Part shown: positions 36,961 through 47,289 of the stretch, one piece after another
How the letters are laid out: each line of letters begins with the position of its first letter
Position numbering within the stretch: position 1 is the stretch's first letter
Source: Hydra vulgaris
Taxonomy: Eukaryota > Cnidaria > Hydrozoa > Anthoathecata > Hydridae
Assembly (NCBI RefSeq): GCF_038396675.1
Contig: NC_088932.1
Span: forward strand, 23,581,001-23,645,000
DNA length: 64,000 nucleotides
Reading direction: 5' to 3'
Translations under genes and position numbers: made by a program
Notes under the pieces: model-generated
Databases searched by the model: none
The model's input: only the letters and a program-made list of their open reading frames with translations
Told to the model about the DNA's origin: nothing

Positions 36961-38371
36961 CGATCACATCTCTATACTAATTACTTTGTATTAGTATAAG
37001 TATATTGACATATAGTAATATAATTCCATCAAGTAGAAGAGTTTAAAAACTAGTGGCCCAAGGGTACAATAAGCATTTTTTGAACTGTAGCAAGGGTCAC
37101 TCTCTAAAAATTAGGTTCAAATCCATATAAATTTACAGTTAATTTATTCTTAGATTGTTTTCAATAAATAATTTTAGTAATACTTAGTTGCAACGCTTAA
37201 ATATATAACAAAATTGACTAATAGTTTTGAGAAGATTGACAAATAAGTCAATGCATAAAATGGAAGTCCCAAAACAACTGTGGGTTTTGAGATGCTGAGA
37301 CATTAAAAAAATTAACTTCAGAAACATATAATAATATAAAATATACAATAATAATAAACTCTTTATCATAAATTATATAAAAATTTAACTTAAATAGTGG
37401 GCTATATATACACATACCACAAAGTTGACATTTTTATATTATAATGATTTATTATTCCATCAGAGACATGCTAAACATCTTCAACAGAGTAATTAGACTG
37501 GCATTTTAATTATATAAGTTATAAAAATTTAAAAATATGATTATTTTTGTTTTTTAAGTTTATACCTAACAGAAACAAGGCTACTTATATAACCTACATA
37601 GCGGATTTAACCTACATAGAAACTTTACGCCGTATCTGCGCATGCGTTACGCTTGCGCAGAAATGACTGCCTTCTTATTTAACGATTTACTTATTTAATC
37701 CGACACCACATAAATAGTACAATGCCGTAGTTATATGAAATGCAAAGGTTTCCATGCAAGCATGAAATGTTTTCATGCAAAAAACGCAATCAAAAACCAA
37801 CTGAAATCCAATTACGCAATGATATTTACACAACTAATAATAATAAATTTATTTTTTTAAAACAGCGTTTTTAATTTTATATAAGATAACAAATTATATT
37901 TATTATTAACAATAAAAATTTAAATAATCAATATCATATCACTGACCTTAAAATAACTATTATTTTAAACTACAAGTTTATCATTGATTGACCATAGTCC
38001 TGTTTTTAACAAAACTTTTCAAAAAACTTTGATTACTTCAAGAAATGATATTGCGTTTTTGCAGATAATAGAACAACGTATCATGTAATACTTTATTTGT
38101 AATTTTCATGATACTTGTTCATAATTTTCAGATTTTTATTTTATTGGCCATTCATTAATAATGCATTTATTGTATGAAAACAATTAAAGTTTAAGAAATA
38201 TAATACTTTTTATTTTGAATCTTTAATTTAAAATTAAAGTGTTTTCCAACTATTTAAAATTAACAAGAATCGTTTCAATATTTAAAGATGGAGATATTTC
38301 AACATTATTGAACTATTTCAATACTTGCAAGTTTTTTAAAAATTCTAGAGCAAATAATTTTATTCTTTCTA
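36961..38371. other. Intron sequence, no gene recognised
   Basis: AT-rich, apart from the TGCGCATGCG-containing patch at 37590-37700 described with 34060-34170. Confidence 0.45.
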
Positions 38372-38526
38372 AAAACCCCAAGAGTGTATTCATTGGTTCT
38401 AAACCCATTTTGTGATTTATACAATAGTTATCAATTTTATTATACATTAATGTAAAATAAACTCGACAACTACTTTACAAATCACAAAATGGGTAAGATG
38501 CAACCAACACACTTTTGGGTTTTTAT
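38372..38526. repeat. Foldback / MITE-like inverted repeat, about 150 bp
   Basis: AAAACCCCAAGAGTGTATTC, then ACCCATTTTGTGATTT, pairs with AAATCACAAAATGGGT and the CAACACACTTTTGGGTTTTT at the right. The arms are about 50 bases and imperfect. It interrupts or abuts the LINE fragment that follows. Confidence 0.75.
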
Positions 38527-38790
38527 TTACCTCTCAAAGGCCTTAATGTAGTAGGCCATAAAGTTCTTCCAAACAAACTTAAAAGTCATGGAGTAAAAAG
38601 TAAAAACTTTTAATGGTTTTGTTTCAATCTAAACAATCGTAAACAAGGTGCTCTAGGGTCTATTATCGACCCTTTATTGTTTGTTGTTTAAATAAGCGAT
38701 ATTTACGAGATAAAATCTTCTAAATCTGACACCTCGTTCTTAAAACTTTAGGATATCTTGCTATAAAAAGCTAAATCGGAACGGACATAC
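38527..38790 (+). pseudogene. LINE reverse transcriptase relic
   Basis: The plus strand reads LPLKGLNVVGHKVLPNKLKS, then HGVKSKNF, a stop and NLNNRKQ, followed by GALGSIIDPLLFVV and ISDIYE. This corresponds to reverse transcriptase box A (DLSKAFDTVDHxILLxKLxxYGI) through xLxNRKQ and the box B segment GVPQGSILGPLLFLxYINDI. The region between NRKQ and box B is deleted and the first Asp is lost. Confidence 0.72.
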
Positions 38791-39261
38791 TGTATTCAGT
38801 TATTAGGCTGAATACTCGATAAAATAAAAACAAATAAATTAGAAAGAACTCATTAATCTAATAGCAAAACTTAATTAATTATTTATTTGTCAATAGCTAT
38901 ATGGTAAATGTCTTCTACCTGCTCCGGTCATATCTTAGTTATAAAAAAAAATTGTAAGCAACTACTAAGAAGAAGACAAATATATAAATAAATATTAACA
39001 TTTTAACTTTTTTCTAACTAATTCTATTGTTTAAGAGTTTTAAAGTGATAAGCAGTTCAAACTAGATTTTTGATCGCAAAAAAAAAAATATTAAAAGTCT
39101 GTAGAAGATATTTACCATCTAAAATAATCTTTTTTATTTTTTATTTTTTTGCAATGTAAATATATGCTGTTAGAGAAAAATGTTTAGTTAAATTAAAAAT
39201 TTATCAATATTAACCCTTTAATTGATTAATACAGCTGAACTCTTGTAATTTGAATTCCAAT

Positions 39262-39320
39262 AGTTCGAAAGATAATTTCTTAGTTCGAAAGATAATTTCT
39301 ACAGTTCGAAATATAATTTT
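39262..39320. repeat. 22-bp tandem repeat, three copies
   Basis: AGTTCGAAAGATAATTTCTT repeated with small changes (third copy AGTTCGAAATATAATTTT). It sits just before a LINE fragment. 38791-39261 is AT-rich with nothing recognised. Confidence 0.85.
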
Positions 39321-39882
39321 CTTCGTGATGGCCCTTGGGTAGAAGTAATTCATTTTCCTGCTGACAAATGCGCTTCTTACATACCTTCTTAGATTGAGGC
39401 TGGTATGGAATACTTTATTCCCTCATGACAACTTCAAGACAAGTCTCACTCTTTTCTATCGTTTTCTTCTCATTGTGCTTCTGCAATTTCCGATAGTAAC
39501 CATTATTTTCATATCTATCAGCAAAATAATTCTCCAGAAAATAGACATCTGTTTACCTGTTTACTACTGCTAGAAACTATTGTAAAATGGCTTTGTTTAA
39601 CGCCGAAGACCGCTATTTTCAGGTCATGAAATTTTGTATTTCAACTCAAAAATTTAGGTTCTCGTGACTACTGAAGGGCAAATCCGTGATTTCACTTGTA
39701 TGGTTAAGACTTTGTCACCCCTCCTAAAGACAAAGTTGAATTGTTTGCTAAGAACTTATCATCTATATCATCATTTGATTCCACTAGTTGCGTTCTACCT
39801 GACATAGCCGACAAACAGGTTAATATATTACCTTATGTTCGTATCACTCCAGCTTCTGTATCTAAAGTGATTTCCTGTGTAT
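39321..39882 (+). pseudogene. LINE-A, endonuclease-RT linker fragment
   Basis: The plus strand reads LRDGPWVEVIHFPADKCASY, then EAGMEYFIPS, FHIYQQNNSPENRHLF, LFAKNLSSISSFDSTSCVLP and VRITPASVSKVISC. This is the linker between endonuclease and reverse transcriptase in a CR1-like LINE common in Hydra. It carries frameshifts and stops. The copy is cut at 39882, where another LINE has inserted in the opposite orientation. Confidence 0.85.
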
Positions 39883-39883
39883 A

Positions 39884-39884
<1 letters not shown>

Positions 39885-39920
<36 letters not shown>

Positions 39921-40990
39921 TGCCGTATATTAAAATTTACAATGAAATAAATTGTGTTAATAAATAAGAGAGCTGGAGCAAGCAGTTTATATACATAAAT
40001 GAAAGGTAGTTAAGTACATAACAAGAACTTTACACACGTTGGTTACCACATAAATATTAATATAATATAAATATTAATGTTGAAATATAATGTAATGTAT
40101 CAAAAATTAACAAAAACATAAAAGTATTAAAGTTTTTTAACAAAAAATAAATAAATAAATAAAACTGCATCAAGAGAAGTAATGTCAATAACTATTTTTT
40201 AGATAGTTTATATTATTTATGTATTTATTTTAAAAGAGATGTTTTAAATCAAAGTCATTTTGTAATAAGAGACTCCTAGATTCTTTTTTTTTTTTTTTTT
40301 CGTCATTTTTGCACATTTTACAATGTTATCTATAAATTTAAACAAATATATATATATATAATTACAAGCTGACTGGGGCAAATAGAAGTAAAAATGACTT
40401 ATCATCAAGCCCCTTTGTGAAATACAAAAAAATACAATAAAATTTTATATCTTCCAATATTATATAAAAGAGTGAAATTAATAAGTTAAAAAAAAAAAAA
40501 ATATGAAGGTTAAAAAAGAACTTAAAGTTAAAAAAAGAACTTAAAGTTAAAAAAAGAAGAAATTTAAGATAAAGTTAAAATAAAAAATAACAAAAAAAAA
40601 TTACAAATCTGTACATATTCGTATTGAAGACAATAAAAAAAAAAAAATTTCATTCACTACATATACATATTCAATACAATATTAAAATTAAATAAAGTAC
40701 ATAAAAAATTAAAAATATAAAATTATTTCAATTTTTTAAAAAAAAAGGAGAGAATGTACGTTAAGTTTAAATTTAGTAAAGTTGACAACTACTTTGTAGT
40801 GTTTGTAAGTGTTTTTTTATAGTTCTTTTAAATGTAGCAATAGATTTTATTTAAGAACCGAGTTTCACAAGCGTGGTCCCCGGTATATGGTCGAGAAGTC
40901 AGATTTTTTGAGTGATGTTAGTGGGATGTAGTAATTACTCATTGAATGTCTTGTTTTATATTTATGATTAATTCGAGTGAAACTTTTAAA
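39885..40990 (-). mobile_element. 5'-truncated LINE-B copy with (TTA)n tail, minus strand
   Basis: The TTA-triplet array at 39885-39920 forms the 3' tail of an element read on the minus strand. Its far end (40990-40750) still encodes the polymerase C-terminus: INHKYKTRHSMSNYYIPLTS, then LKKSDFSTIYRGPRLWNS. That is the HxYxTRxxxxYxxPxxRxxxxxxSIxxxGPxxWNxL motif of LINE proteins. The 800 bases between are AT-rich 3' untranslated sequence. It splits LINE-A. Confidence 0.75.
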
Positions 40991-41212
40991 AAAACAATCT
41001 ACCCAAAATTCTCACATCTCAGGTGGCATTGTTGGCCGATGATACTACTATTTATTCTTGTCTTAATAAGAAGTCAACACTCTCTGATTGCTAGGATGTG
41101 GTATTTGAGCTTGAAAGGGATCTCACTTCTGCTACAGCATGGGGCTCTCAGTGGCTTGTGAACTTTAACTCAGAAAAAACTAAATTTTTTCAGCTTTTTA
41201 TTTAAAACATTA
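40991..41212 (+). pseudogene. LINE-A, YADD-box fragment
   Basis: The plus strand reads QVALLADDTTIYSCLNKKST, then ELERDLTSATAWGSQWLVNF and NSEKTKF. This is reverse transcriptase box C, with LADD in place of YADD but both catalytic Asp kept, and the following thumb segment. About 150 codons expected between this and the fragment ending at 39882 are missing. Confidence 0.85.
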
Positions 41213-41975
41213 TAGAGTAAGATAATGATTAACATACGACTTAAAAGATTGCAAATTATATGAATCAGGAAAACAAGATTAATGAAGCGAATTCCAAAGA
41301 ACTGATGTTCGAGGAAAAAAACTAGACAAATAAGATTTTTTGGAGCACTTAGGAACAGTCACAGTAAAAGGATAAGACTCAGTTGAATGACGAGTAACGC
41401 AAGAATGAATTTTAGTAGATGGCACAAGAGATGCAAACTCTTTAGATCAGTGACCATTATAGTATTTATAGAAAAGAGAAATAGAAGCAACATTACCACA
41501 ATGTGATAATGGCTGGATGTTGGCTGCAAGAGCAGGTCCAACTATGTTTACAATGCGTTTTCGCACCTTTTCTAAAAGAGTAATCATTTAGAAAGAGTAT
41601 CATTGGAAGATCCACCCCAGATATGGCAACAGTATTCCATACAAGGGTAGATTTGAGGTTTATAGAGATAAAGAATAGAATCCTGAGTAAGAAAATGGTG
41701 AGCACGATAAAGAGATGCATCCTTGTCAGATGCTAATTTTTCAATTGATTTGATATATGGTTTCTAAGAAAGATTGAAAGCAAGAGTGAATCCTAGAAGA
41801 TAAAGGATAGATGACTCAACGAAAACATTATTATTTATTAATATAGGAAGATCTAACTTATTGCGATAACAATTAGCTGAAAAAAATTGAATTTCATCTT
41901 TTGTCTTTAGGTGAGGTGATAAAATTTGAACAATACAAAAGAGGTGGAGTAACAGATTTGCCCTTATTATGGATA
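41213..41975 (-). pseudogene. Inverted second copy of the LINE-A polymerase C-terminus
   Basis: The minus strand from 41975 down reads DEIQFFSANCYRNKLDLPIL, then YLLGFTLAFNLS, KPYIKSIEKLASDKDASLYR, LTQDSILYLYKPQIYPCMEY, CCHIWGGSSNDTL and finally SSFFPRTSVLWNS and SCFPDSYNLQSFKSYVNHYL to a stop near 41215. It is the same family as LINE-A, which continues on the plus strand at 42060, so the two lie head to head. Frameshifts near 41580 and elsewhere inactivate it. Confidence 0.85.
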
Positions 41976-42054
41976 CTGTTACGAATTCTCCAGAAGTCAC
42001 AAGAGCCTAACTTTTTTGCTGAAGTACGAGATTTTGTGCTCTGAGAATAGCTGG

Positions 42055-42560
42055 CTAATCGTTGTTGTAATCGACCTGAGAATTTTGGAGTTAATTGTTA
42101 CCGCAATAATCTAGATCTTCCTAAATTTATAAACTGTATTTTACTTGATGTATCATCTGCCCTTCATCTTCTGGGATTAACTCTTACCTCCAATCTTTCT
42201 TGGAAACTATATATCAAATTGATTGCAAAATTAACATCTGCTAAGGTTCCATCTCTTTATCGAGCTCGACACTTTATTACTCAGGATTCTATTCTTTATC
42301 TCTATAAATCTCAAATCCGTCCTTGTATGAAGTACTGTTGCCATATTTAGGGCGGATCTTCGAATGATACCCTTTCTCTTTTAGACAAAGTGAAAAAACT
42401 CATTGTAAACATAGTTGTACCTGCTCTTGCAGCCAACCTTCGACCATTATCACATCGTCGCTGTTGCTTGTCTTTCTCTTTTCTATAAATACTACAACAG
42501 TCACTGCTCAAAAGAGCTAGCATCTCTTTTATATTTATACAGTTTTGATATTATAAAAGT
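42055..42560 (+). pseudogene. LINE-A, C-terminal polymerase fragment
   Basis: The plus strand reads NCYRNNLDLPKFINCILLDV, then LGLTLTSNLSWKLYI, ARHFITQDSILYLYKSQIRP, CMKYCCHI, a stop, GGSSNDTLSLLDKVKKLIVN and ALAANLRPLSHRRCC. It continues the fragment ending at 41212 across the inverted copy. The final FFPRT-LWNSLP tail is missing. 42561-43135 holds nothing recognised. Confidence 0.85.
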
Positions 42561-43135
42561 ATAGAAAAATTTACAGGTAATATTTGTGTACAACAAAAAT
42601 ATTTTTAAAATACATAATTTTTCATTAACTGACCTTTAAGTAAAGATAAATTTTTTATTATAACTTTATTTAAGGCAAAAAGTGTCAAAAAATTTGTGAT
42701 GCATTTTATCAACATACGTTGAAAAGTAGATTTACATAATCAAATGTTTGGAGGATATTGGATAGATGGAGGATAGTGAATGTGATACGTAACAGTAACA
42801 ATAAAAAATAGTAAACAATAATAAGAACAGCGAAAAATATCAAAATCTAAGGATTACACTTATATTAAACTGTAATGAAGAGTCTGAACAAAAACTTCAA
42901 AATATATTGTACAACAATCAATTATGATCGAGGTGGTAAAACCATAAAAACAGGTTTTTAAGAAATAAATATCATTTAAAAAAAAAATTTAAATCTGCTT
43001 GCTACATTTCATGCTAAATATCTTTGTGAATGTATGTTCAAAATTTCAATCAAAAAAGACGAGTTCTTTAACTTGGTTATTCCTCTCATTGATGCTTCAT
43101 ACAAAAAATGTTTAAACAGAAAAACTTCTAAAATA

Positions 43136-45358
43136 TACCGTCAACGGGGGTGACAATGAACAGCGGGGTGACTATGAACATCAGTACAAAGTTAACTAAA
43201 AGGTGAAACAACACACACAATAGATCTAAACTGTGTGTTACTTTGATCCAGTTGCATTAAATATAATATTTGGAACCTAATTTTAGGCTGCGCAAAATAT
43301 TTTCCATTTTTTGACTTTTCATTTCCGCATATCAACAGCATGAGTTACATTGTTCGGGTAAATAGTTGACTTATCAGGCTATATCTTAAGAAGCGCGAAT
43401 CAAATTTGCTCATTTAAAAATGACATTTTTTTTCATCAAGAAGTTTTTTTTTTATTAATTTAAGGAACTATGCCTCGAAATTACAAAAAGAAGGAAAATA
43501 GCCGAGGTTACAAAACAAATTACACTCAAAAAGACTTACAAGCAGCAGTAAATAAAGTAAAAAACCACTGGTTTACTATCAGGAAAGCAGCCAAAGCTTA
43601 TAACATTCCGCTAGGAACTCTCCATAAAAACGTAAAATTTGGAAATCAAGTTCCAAAAAAGCATGGTGGACAAACTAGACTTGACAGTTCTACAGAAAAT
43701 TTAATTGTTCAAACAATTACTTATACGACAGATCGGAGGGTACCTCTTGATTCTTTGAACATCTGACTTTTAGTTAAATGTTATTGTGATAAAAGAAAAA
43801 TAACAGATTTTATATTTAAAAATATTATGCCTGGTCTAGATTGGATTCAGTCTTTCATGAAAAGGCATTGTTTGACAAAAAGGGTTGATGACGATGTAAA
43901 GCATAGTAGGGCTTTAGTCAATGAAGAAACCCTTAACCGTTATTTTAACAATTTATACCAAGAGTTAAAGGATATACCTCCAGAAAACATATATAATTAT
44001 GACAAAACCAATGTAACAGATAATCTAGGGTCCAAAGCTGTTATTGTTTGTCGTGGACATGGACACCATGTTGAAAACAAACAGGATCATTCAAAGCAAT
44101 CAACTGGTATAATGTTTGCTGGTAACGCTGTTGGAGAATTTTTGCCGCCTATGGTTGTTTATAAAGCAAAAAATCTATACCAGGGTTGGACTCATGGTGG
44201 ACCACCTAGAACCGTATACGATATTACACCTAATGGGTGGTTTGATGGTAGAACATTTACCAGATGGTTCATGGAGATATTCTTGCCTATTACTATTTTA
44301 AAAACCGGAACAACATTGCTGATTGGTGATAATCTGGGTTCACGTTTTTCTCCTGAAGTTATTGAAGTCACGATTCAATATGACATCAAATTTGTAAGAA
44401 TGCCACCTAATGCAACCCATTTCTGCCAACCACTAGATGTTGCTGTATTTAGAGGGTTAAAGCAGTCTTGGAGGACTATACTTTCAAAGTGGAGAATAAA
44501 AAGTCGTATTAAAGGGGCTATTCCAAAAGAACACATGCTTACGCTTTTAAACAAGTTAGTAAACACATTGCAACCAGAAGCTTTAATTTCCGGATTTCGA
44601 GCAACAGGAATCTACCTTATAAACAAAGCAGAGGTGATAAAACGTCTTCCTGGAAAAAATAAATACTCTGGTGGTAAAGACACTGTAATGGTTCTAAACG
44701 AATCCGTTTTAGAGATTCTGAAGAACAATATAGGCTTAGGCACAAATCCAGTTACAATACGAAAAACACGCGATCCAAAGATAGAACCAGGAAAAAGAGT
44801 TCTTTGTTTAGATGAGTCAATGCCATCAAGTTCAACAGAGTAAAACAATAAATATAATGATTAATACTGTGCTTTCTGTAACAAAAAATGGGTGGAGTTA
44901 AGCGACGACGTATGGATTTAATGCGACAAATGCAGCAAACCTTATCACCTCCAGTGTTATGGCCTTTTCTATGAAAAAGATCAAAATTATAAGCTTGATA
45001 TTAAAAAAATTGACTTTATATGCAGCATGTGTGAGCCATGTAAAAACTTTGAGAATAGTGATAGTTGATGGTCTGTTTTTTGTAAGGCAGCTTTGTAAAT
45101 GTCATTGTATGTAGTAATGTGCTGAAAAAACTAGATTTTAAACTTAGTATATAATTTTTCTCACATGAATTGATTTGAAATAAAAGACTCTACACATATT
45201 AAAATACACTTTCTGTTATCTGTTTAATTTTTAACAGAATATCCCCCCCTCTACCCTTACAACATGTTAGTTTATCCATAATCTAAGAAATATAAATATT
45301 ATGTCGTGTTCAAAGTAACCCCGAATCGGCTGTTCATTCTCACCCCGTTTTAAAAGTA
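43136..45358 (+). mobile_element. pogo-type element 1 with PHD-finger transposase
   Basis: The left end reads TACCGTCAACGGGGGTGACA, then ATGAACAGCGGGGTGACTAT, so the GGGGTGACxATGAAC word occurs twice. The reverse complement of the right end reads ACGGGGTGAGAATGAACAGC, then CGGGGTTACTTTGAACA, the same doubled arrangement. The outermost right bases have diverged. TA at both borders fits the pogo/Tc1 target. The transposase is nearly continuous. The element lies in the sense orientation in the GPCR intron. Confidence 0.88.
43470..45068 (+). pseudogene. pogo transposase: psq HTH, CENP-B-type HTH, DDE and PHD finger
   Basis: One reading frame runs from the ATG at 43470. It holds a pipsqueak-type helix-turn-helix (HWFTIRKAAKAYNIPLGTLH), then a single TGA at 43764, then the CENP-B-like second helix-turn-helix (PGLDWIQSFMKRH) and the DDE nuclease. 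The three acidic residues are in IYNYDKTN, LLIGDN and CQPLDVAVF. The usual NYDET has Lys in place of Glu. After a TAA at 44841 the same frame, with further TAA at 44862 and 44919, encodes a C4HC3 PHD finger: CAFC, CDKC, H-x2-C (HLQC) and CSMC, at 44868-45032. PHD fingers usually read histone H3 tails, so a chromatin-targeting role is an inference. Four stops but no frameshift make this a young inactive copy. Confidence 0.88.
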
Positions 45359-46068
45359 CGAATATGCTTGTATAAAATAAGAACATGAAGGTATTTACTT
45401 TTAATGTTTATCAGGCCTAGAACCAATTTCGGAAGCTAGATAGTATAATGTTCTGTTAAAAAAAAAAAAGTAGCGATTAGACTAACTGTTTTGTTATGTG
45501 ATGCAAAAATGTTTAAAAAGCGTTCATAGTCACCTACATTGACAGTAACTTACTGTTTAAATTAAAAAAAAAATTTATTTGCTTTTTCTGAAATAGCTTG
45601 ACCAGATATTTAAGCCAAAAAAAATTCAAATTATTTTTTTTCACGAAAATATCGTATTCATCCACTTCAAAAAATGTAAAACATCGTTTTGAAACAATTG
45701 TCATACTAATTTGTGTATAATTGCATAAAAGAACGTTTTAATTCATGGTAAATGTTTATTTAAATAAAAACTTTTTCTAATAAACATTTCTTCATCATTA
45801 TAACAACTTATCAGCTTGTAATGCTGGCAATGATTTTTTGGTTATTTTTGGGTACGTGTGTGCGTGTATATATATTAATATATATATTAAAAACCGACTG
45901 GTTCTTAAAATAAAAAAAAAAGGTTCTCAAAACTAAAATTCACCCGACTGAATGGTGTTAAATAAGCTGACTAAATTCGTAAAAATACTGACTATAACTT
46001 AAAAATCACCTTCTTTGAGGCGGTAAAACACCCCCGTAAAATCGCCTCGGTATATGTATATATATATA
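45359..46068. other. End of the GPCR intron, no gene recognised
   Basis: AT-rich, with short (TA)n runs near 45866-45886 and 46048-46076 just upstream of the exon 2 acceptor. Confidence 0.5.
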
Positions 46069-46090
46069 TATATATTAGATATTTTTTTAG

Positions 46091-46758
46091 AAAATTATCA
46101 AATAAATAAAGTTACTTGGAGAATCTATACAGCTTTTGATGTTATGTTTGGAACTGCATCAATACTTAATCTAACTGCAATAAGTTTAGAACGATTACAT
46201 GCTATCAAAAGTCCACTGCGTCACTTAACTCTAACAGAGACTCCGCACATTGTGGCTATTATAGTATCGTGGACTATTGGAACAGTCTTATTTTTTGTTA
46301 AGTATCTTTATGATTTGTACAGACCAAATATGGATACATATTTTTTAGTTTTTACGTTGTTGCTATTCATTATGGTGTATATGATTCCAATTTTAATTAT
46401 CATACTTGCCTACACTCTAATATTCTATTACGCAAATTATAAAAAGAACCATGTTCGTCAATCAAGCATATTTGAACGAAAACGGTTCAAGAGAGAGCTA
46501 AAAGCAGCGAAGACAATAGCGTTAGTAGTTGGTCTGTTTATTCTCTGTTGGACTCCGTTTTTTATCATTAATTTGATTTATATTTTTGTATATTTAAGAT
46601 ACAAAAAACAAACTGTAAGCCACCTAGAACATTGGTTTTACGCTTCAAAAGTATTGCACTATAGCAACAGCATAATGAATGTGATTATTTATGGATTTCG
46701 TAGCCGAGATTTTCGTCGGTTGATTCGCTTCATTATTAATAAGCTTACTAAAAAGTAG
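46091..46758 (+). CDS. Amine-like rhodopsin-class GPCR, exon 2 (TM3-TM7)
   Basis: Completes the receptor begun at 32429; residues 66-287, stop at 46756-46758. TM3 reads YTAFDVMFGTASILNLTAIS and ends in ERL (Arg 3.50 = residue 100). Asp82 lies exactly 18 residues before that Arg, the position 3.32 Asp that binds the amine in biogenic-amine receptors. Trp126 is 4.50, Pro165 is 5.50 and Tyr173 is 5.58. TM6 has FILCWTPFF. TM7 has Tyr256 (7.43) and NVIIY in place of NPxxY, then the amphipathic FRSRDFRR. Position 3.25, normally Cys, is Trp75. ECL2 has no Cys, and Cys218 is the only cysteine in the 287 residues. TM5 lacks catechol-binding serines. Couples presumably to a G protein; ligand unknown. 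Confidence 0.9.
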
Positions 46759-46859
46759 AAAGAATATTAATGTGTAACTAAATAGATAGTGAATAACTTT
46801 CAAGACATTTCATATAACAATATAAAAATTAATATATATGTGTATACAGATATACATAC

Positions 46860-47075
<216 letters not shown>

Positions 47076-47289
47076 GTATTTATCTATACGCAATGTACAT
47101 TGAATTTTCGATATTTTTGTCAAATATTTTGATTTGATAAAGAAGAATTCCAATATTTAAGTAATTGTAAAAAAGTTAGATCATCTTGTTTCAATTTCTA
47201 AGGCTTTTATTTATAAGACTGTAATTTATGTAAATTTTAATCATAAAAAAACCACCTGGTCAGTAAATAATTAAATAAACCCTTTTATC

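Larger units (their letters stand above)
32625..46090 (+). other. GPCR intron, 13,466 bp, packed with transposon debris
   Basis: The donor GTAAGA at 32625 and the acceptor ATTTTTTTAG ending at 46090 are both phase 1; joining them restores a Glu codon and correct TM2-TM3 spacing. The intron contains a SINE, an integrase/Ulp1-like relic, a LINE nest (38.5-42.6 kb) and a pogo element, mostly without harm to the coding frame. Confidence 0.85.

Noticed and set aside
43470-44843. Domesticated pogo-derived host gene
   Set aside because: The frame has an internal stop before the DDE domain, the element still has its inverted ends and TA borders, and it lies inside another gene's intron.
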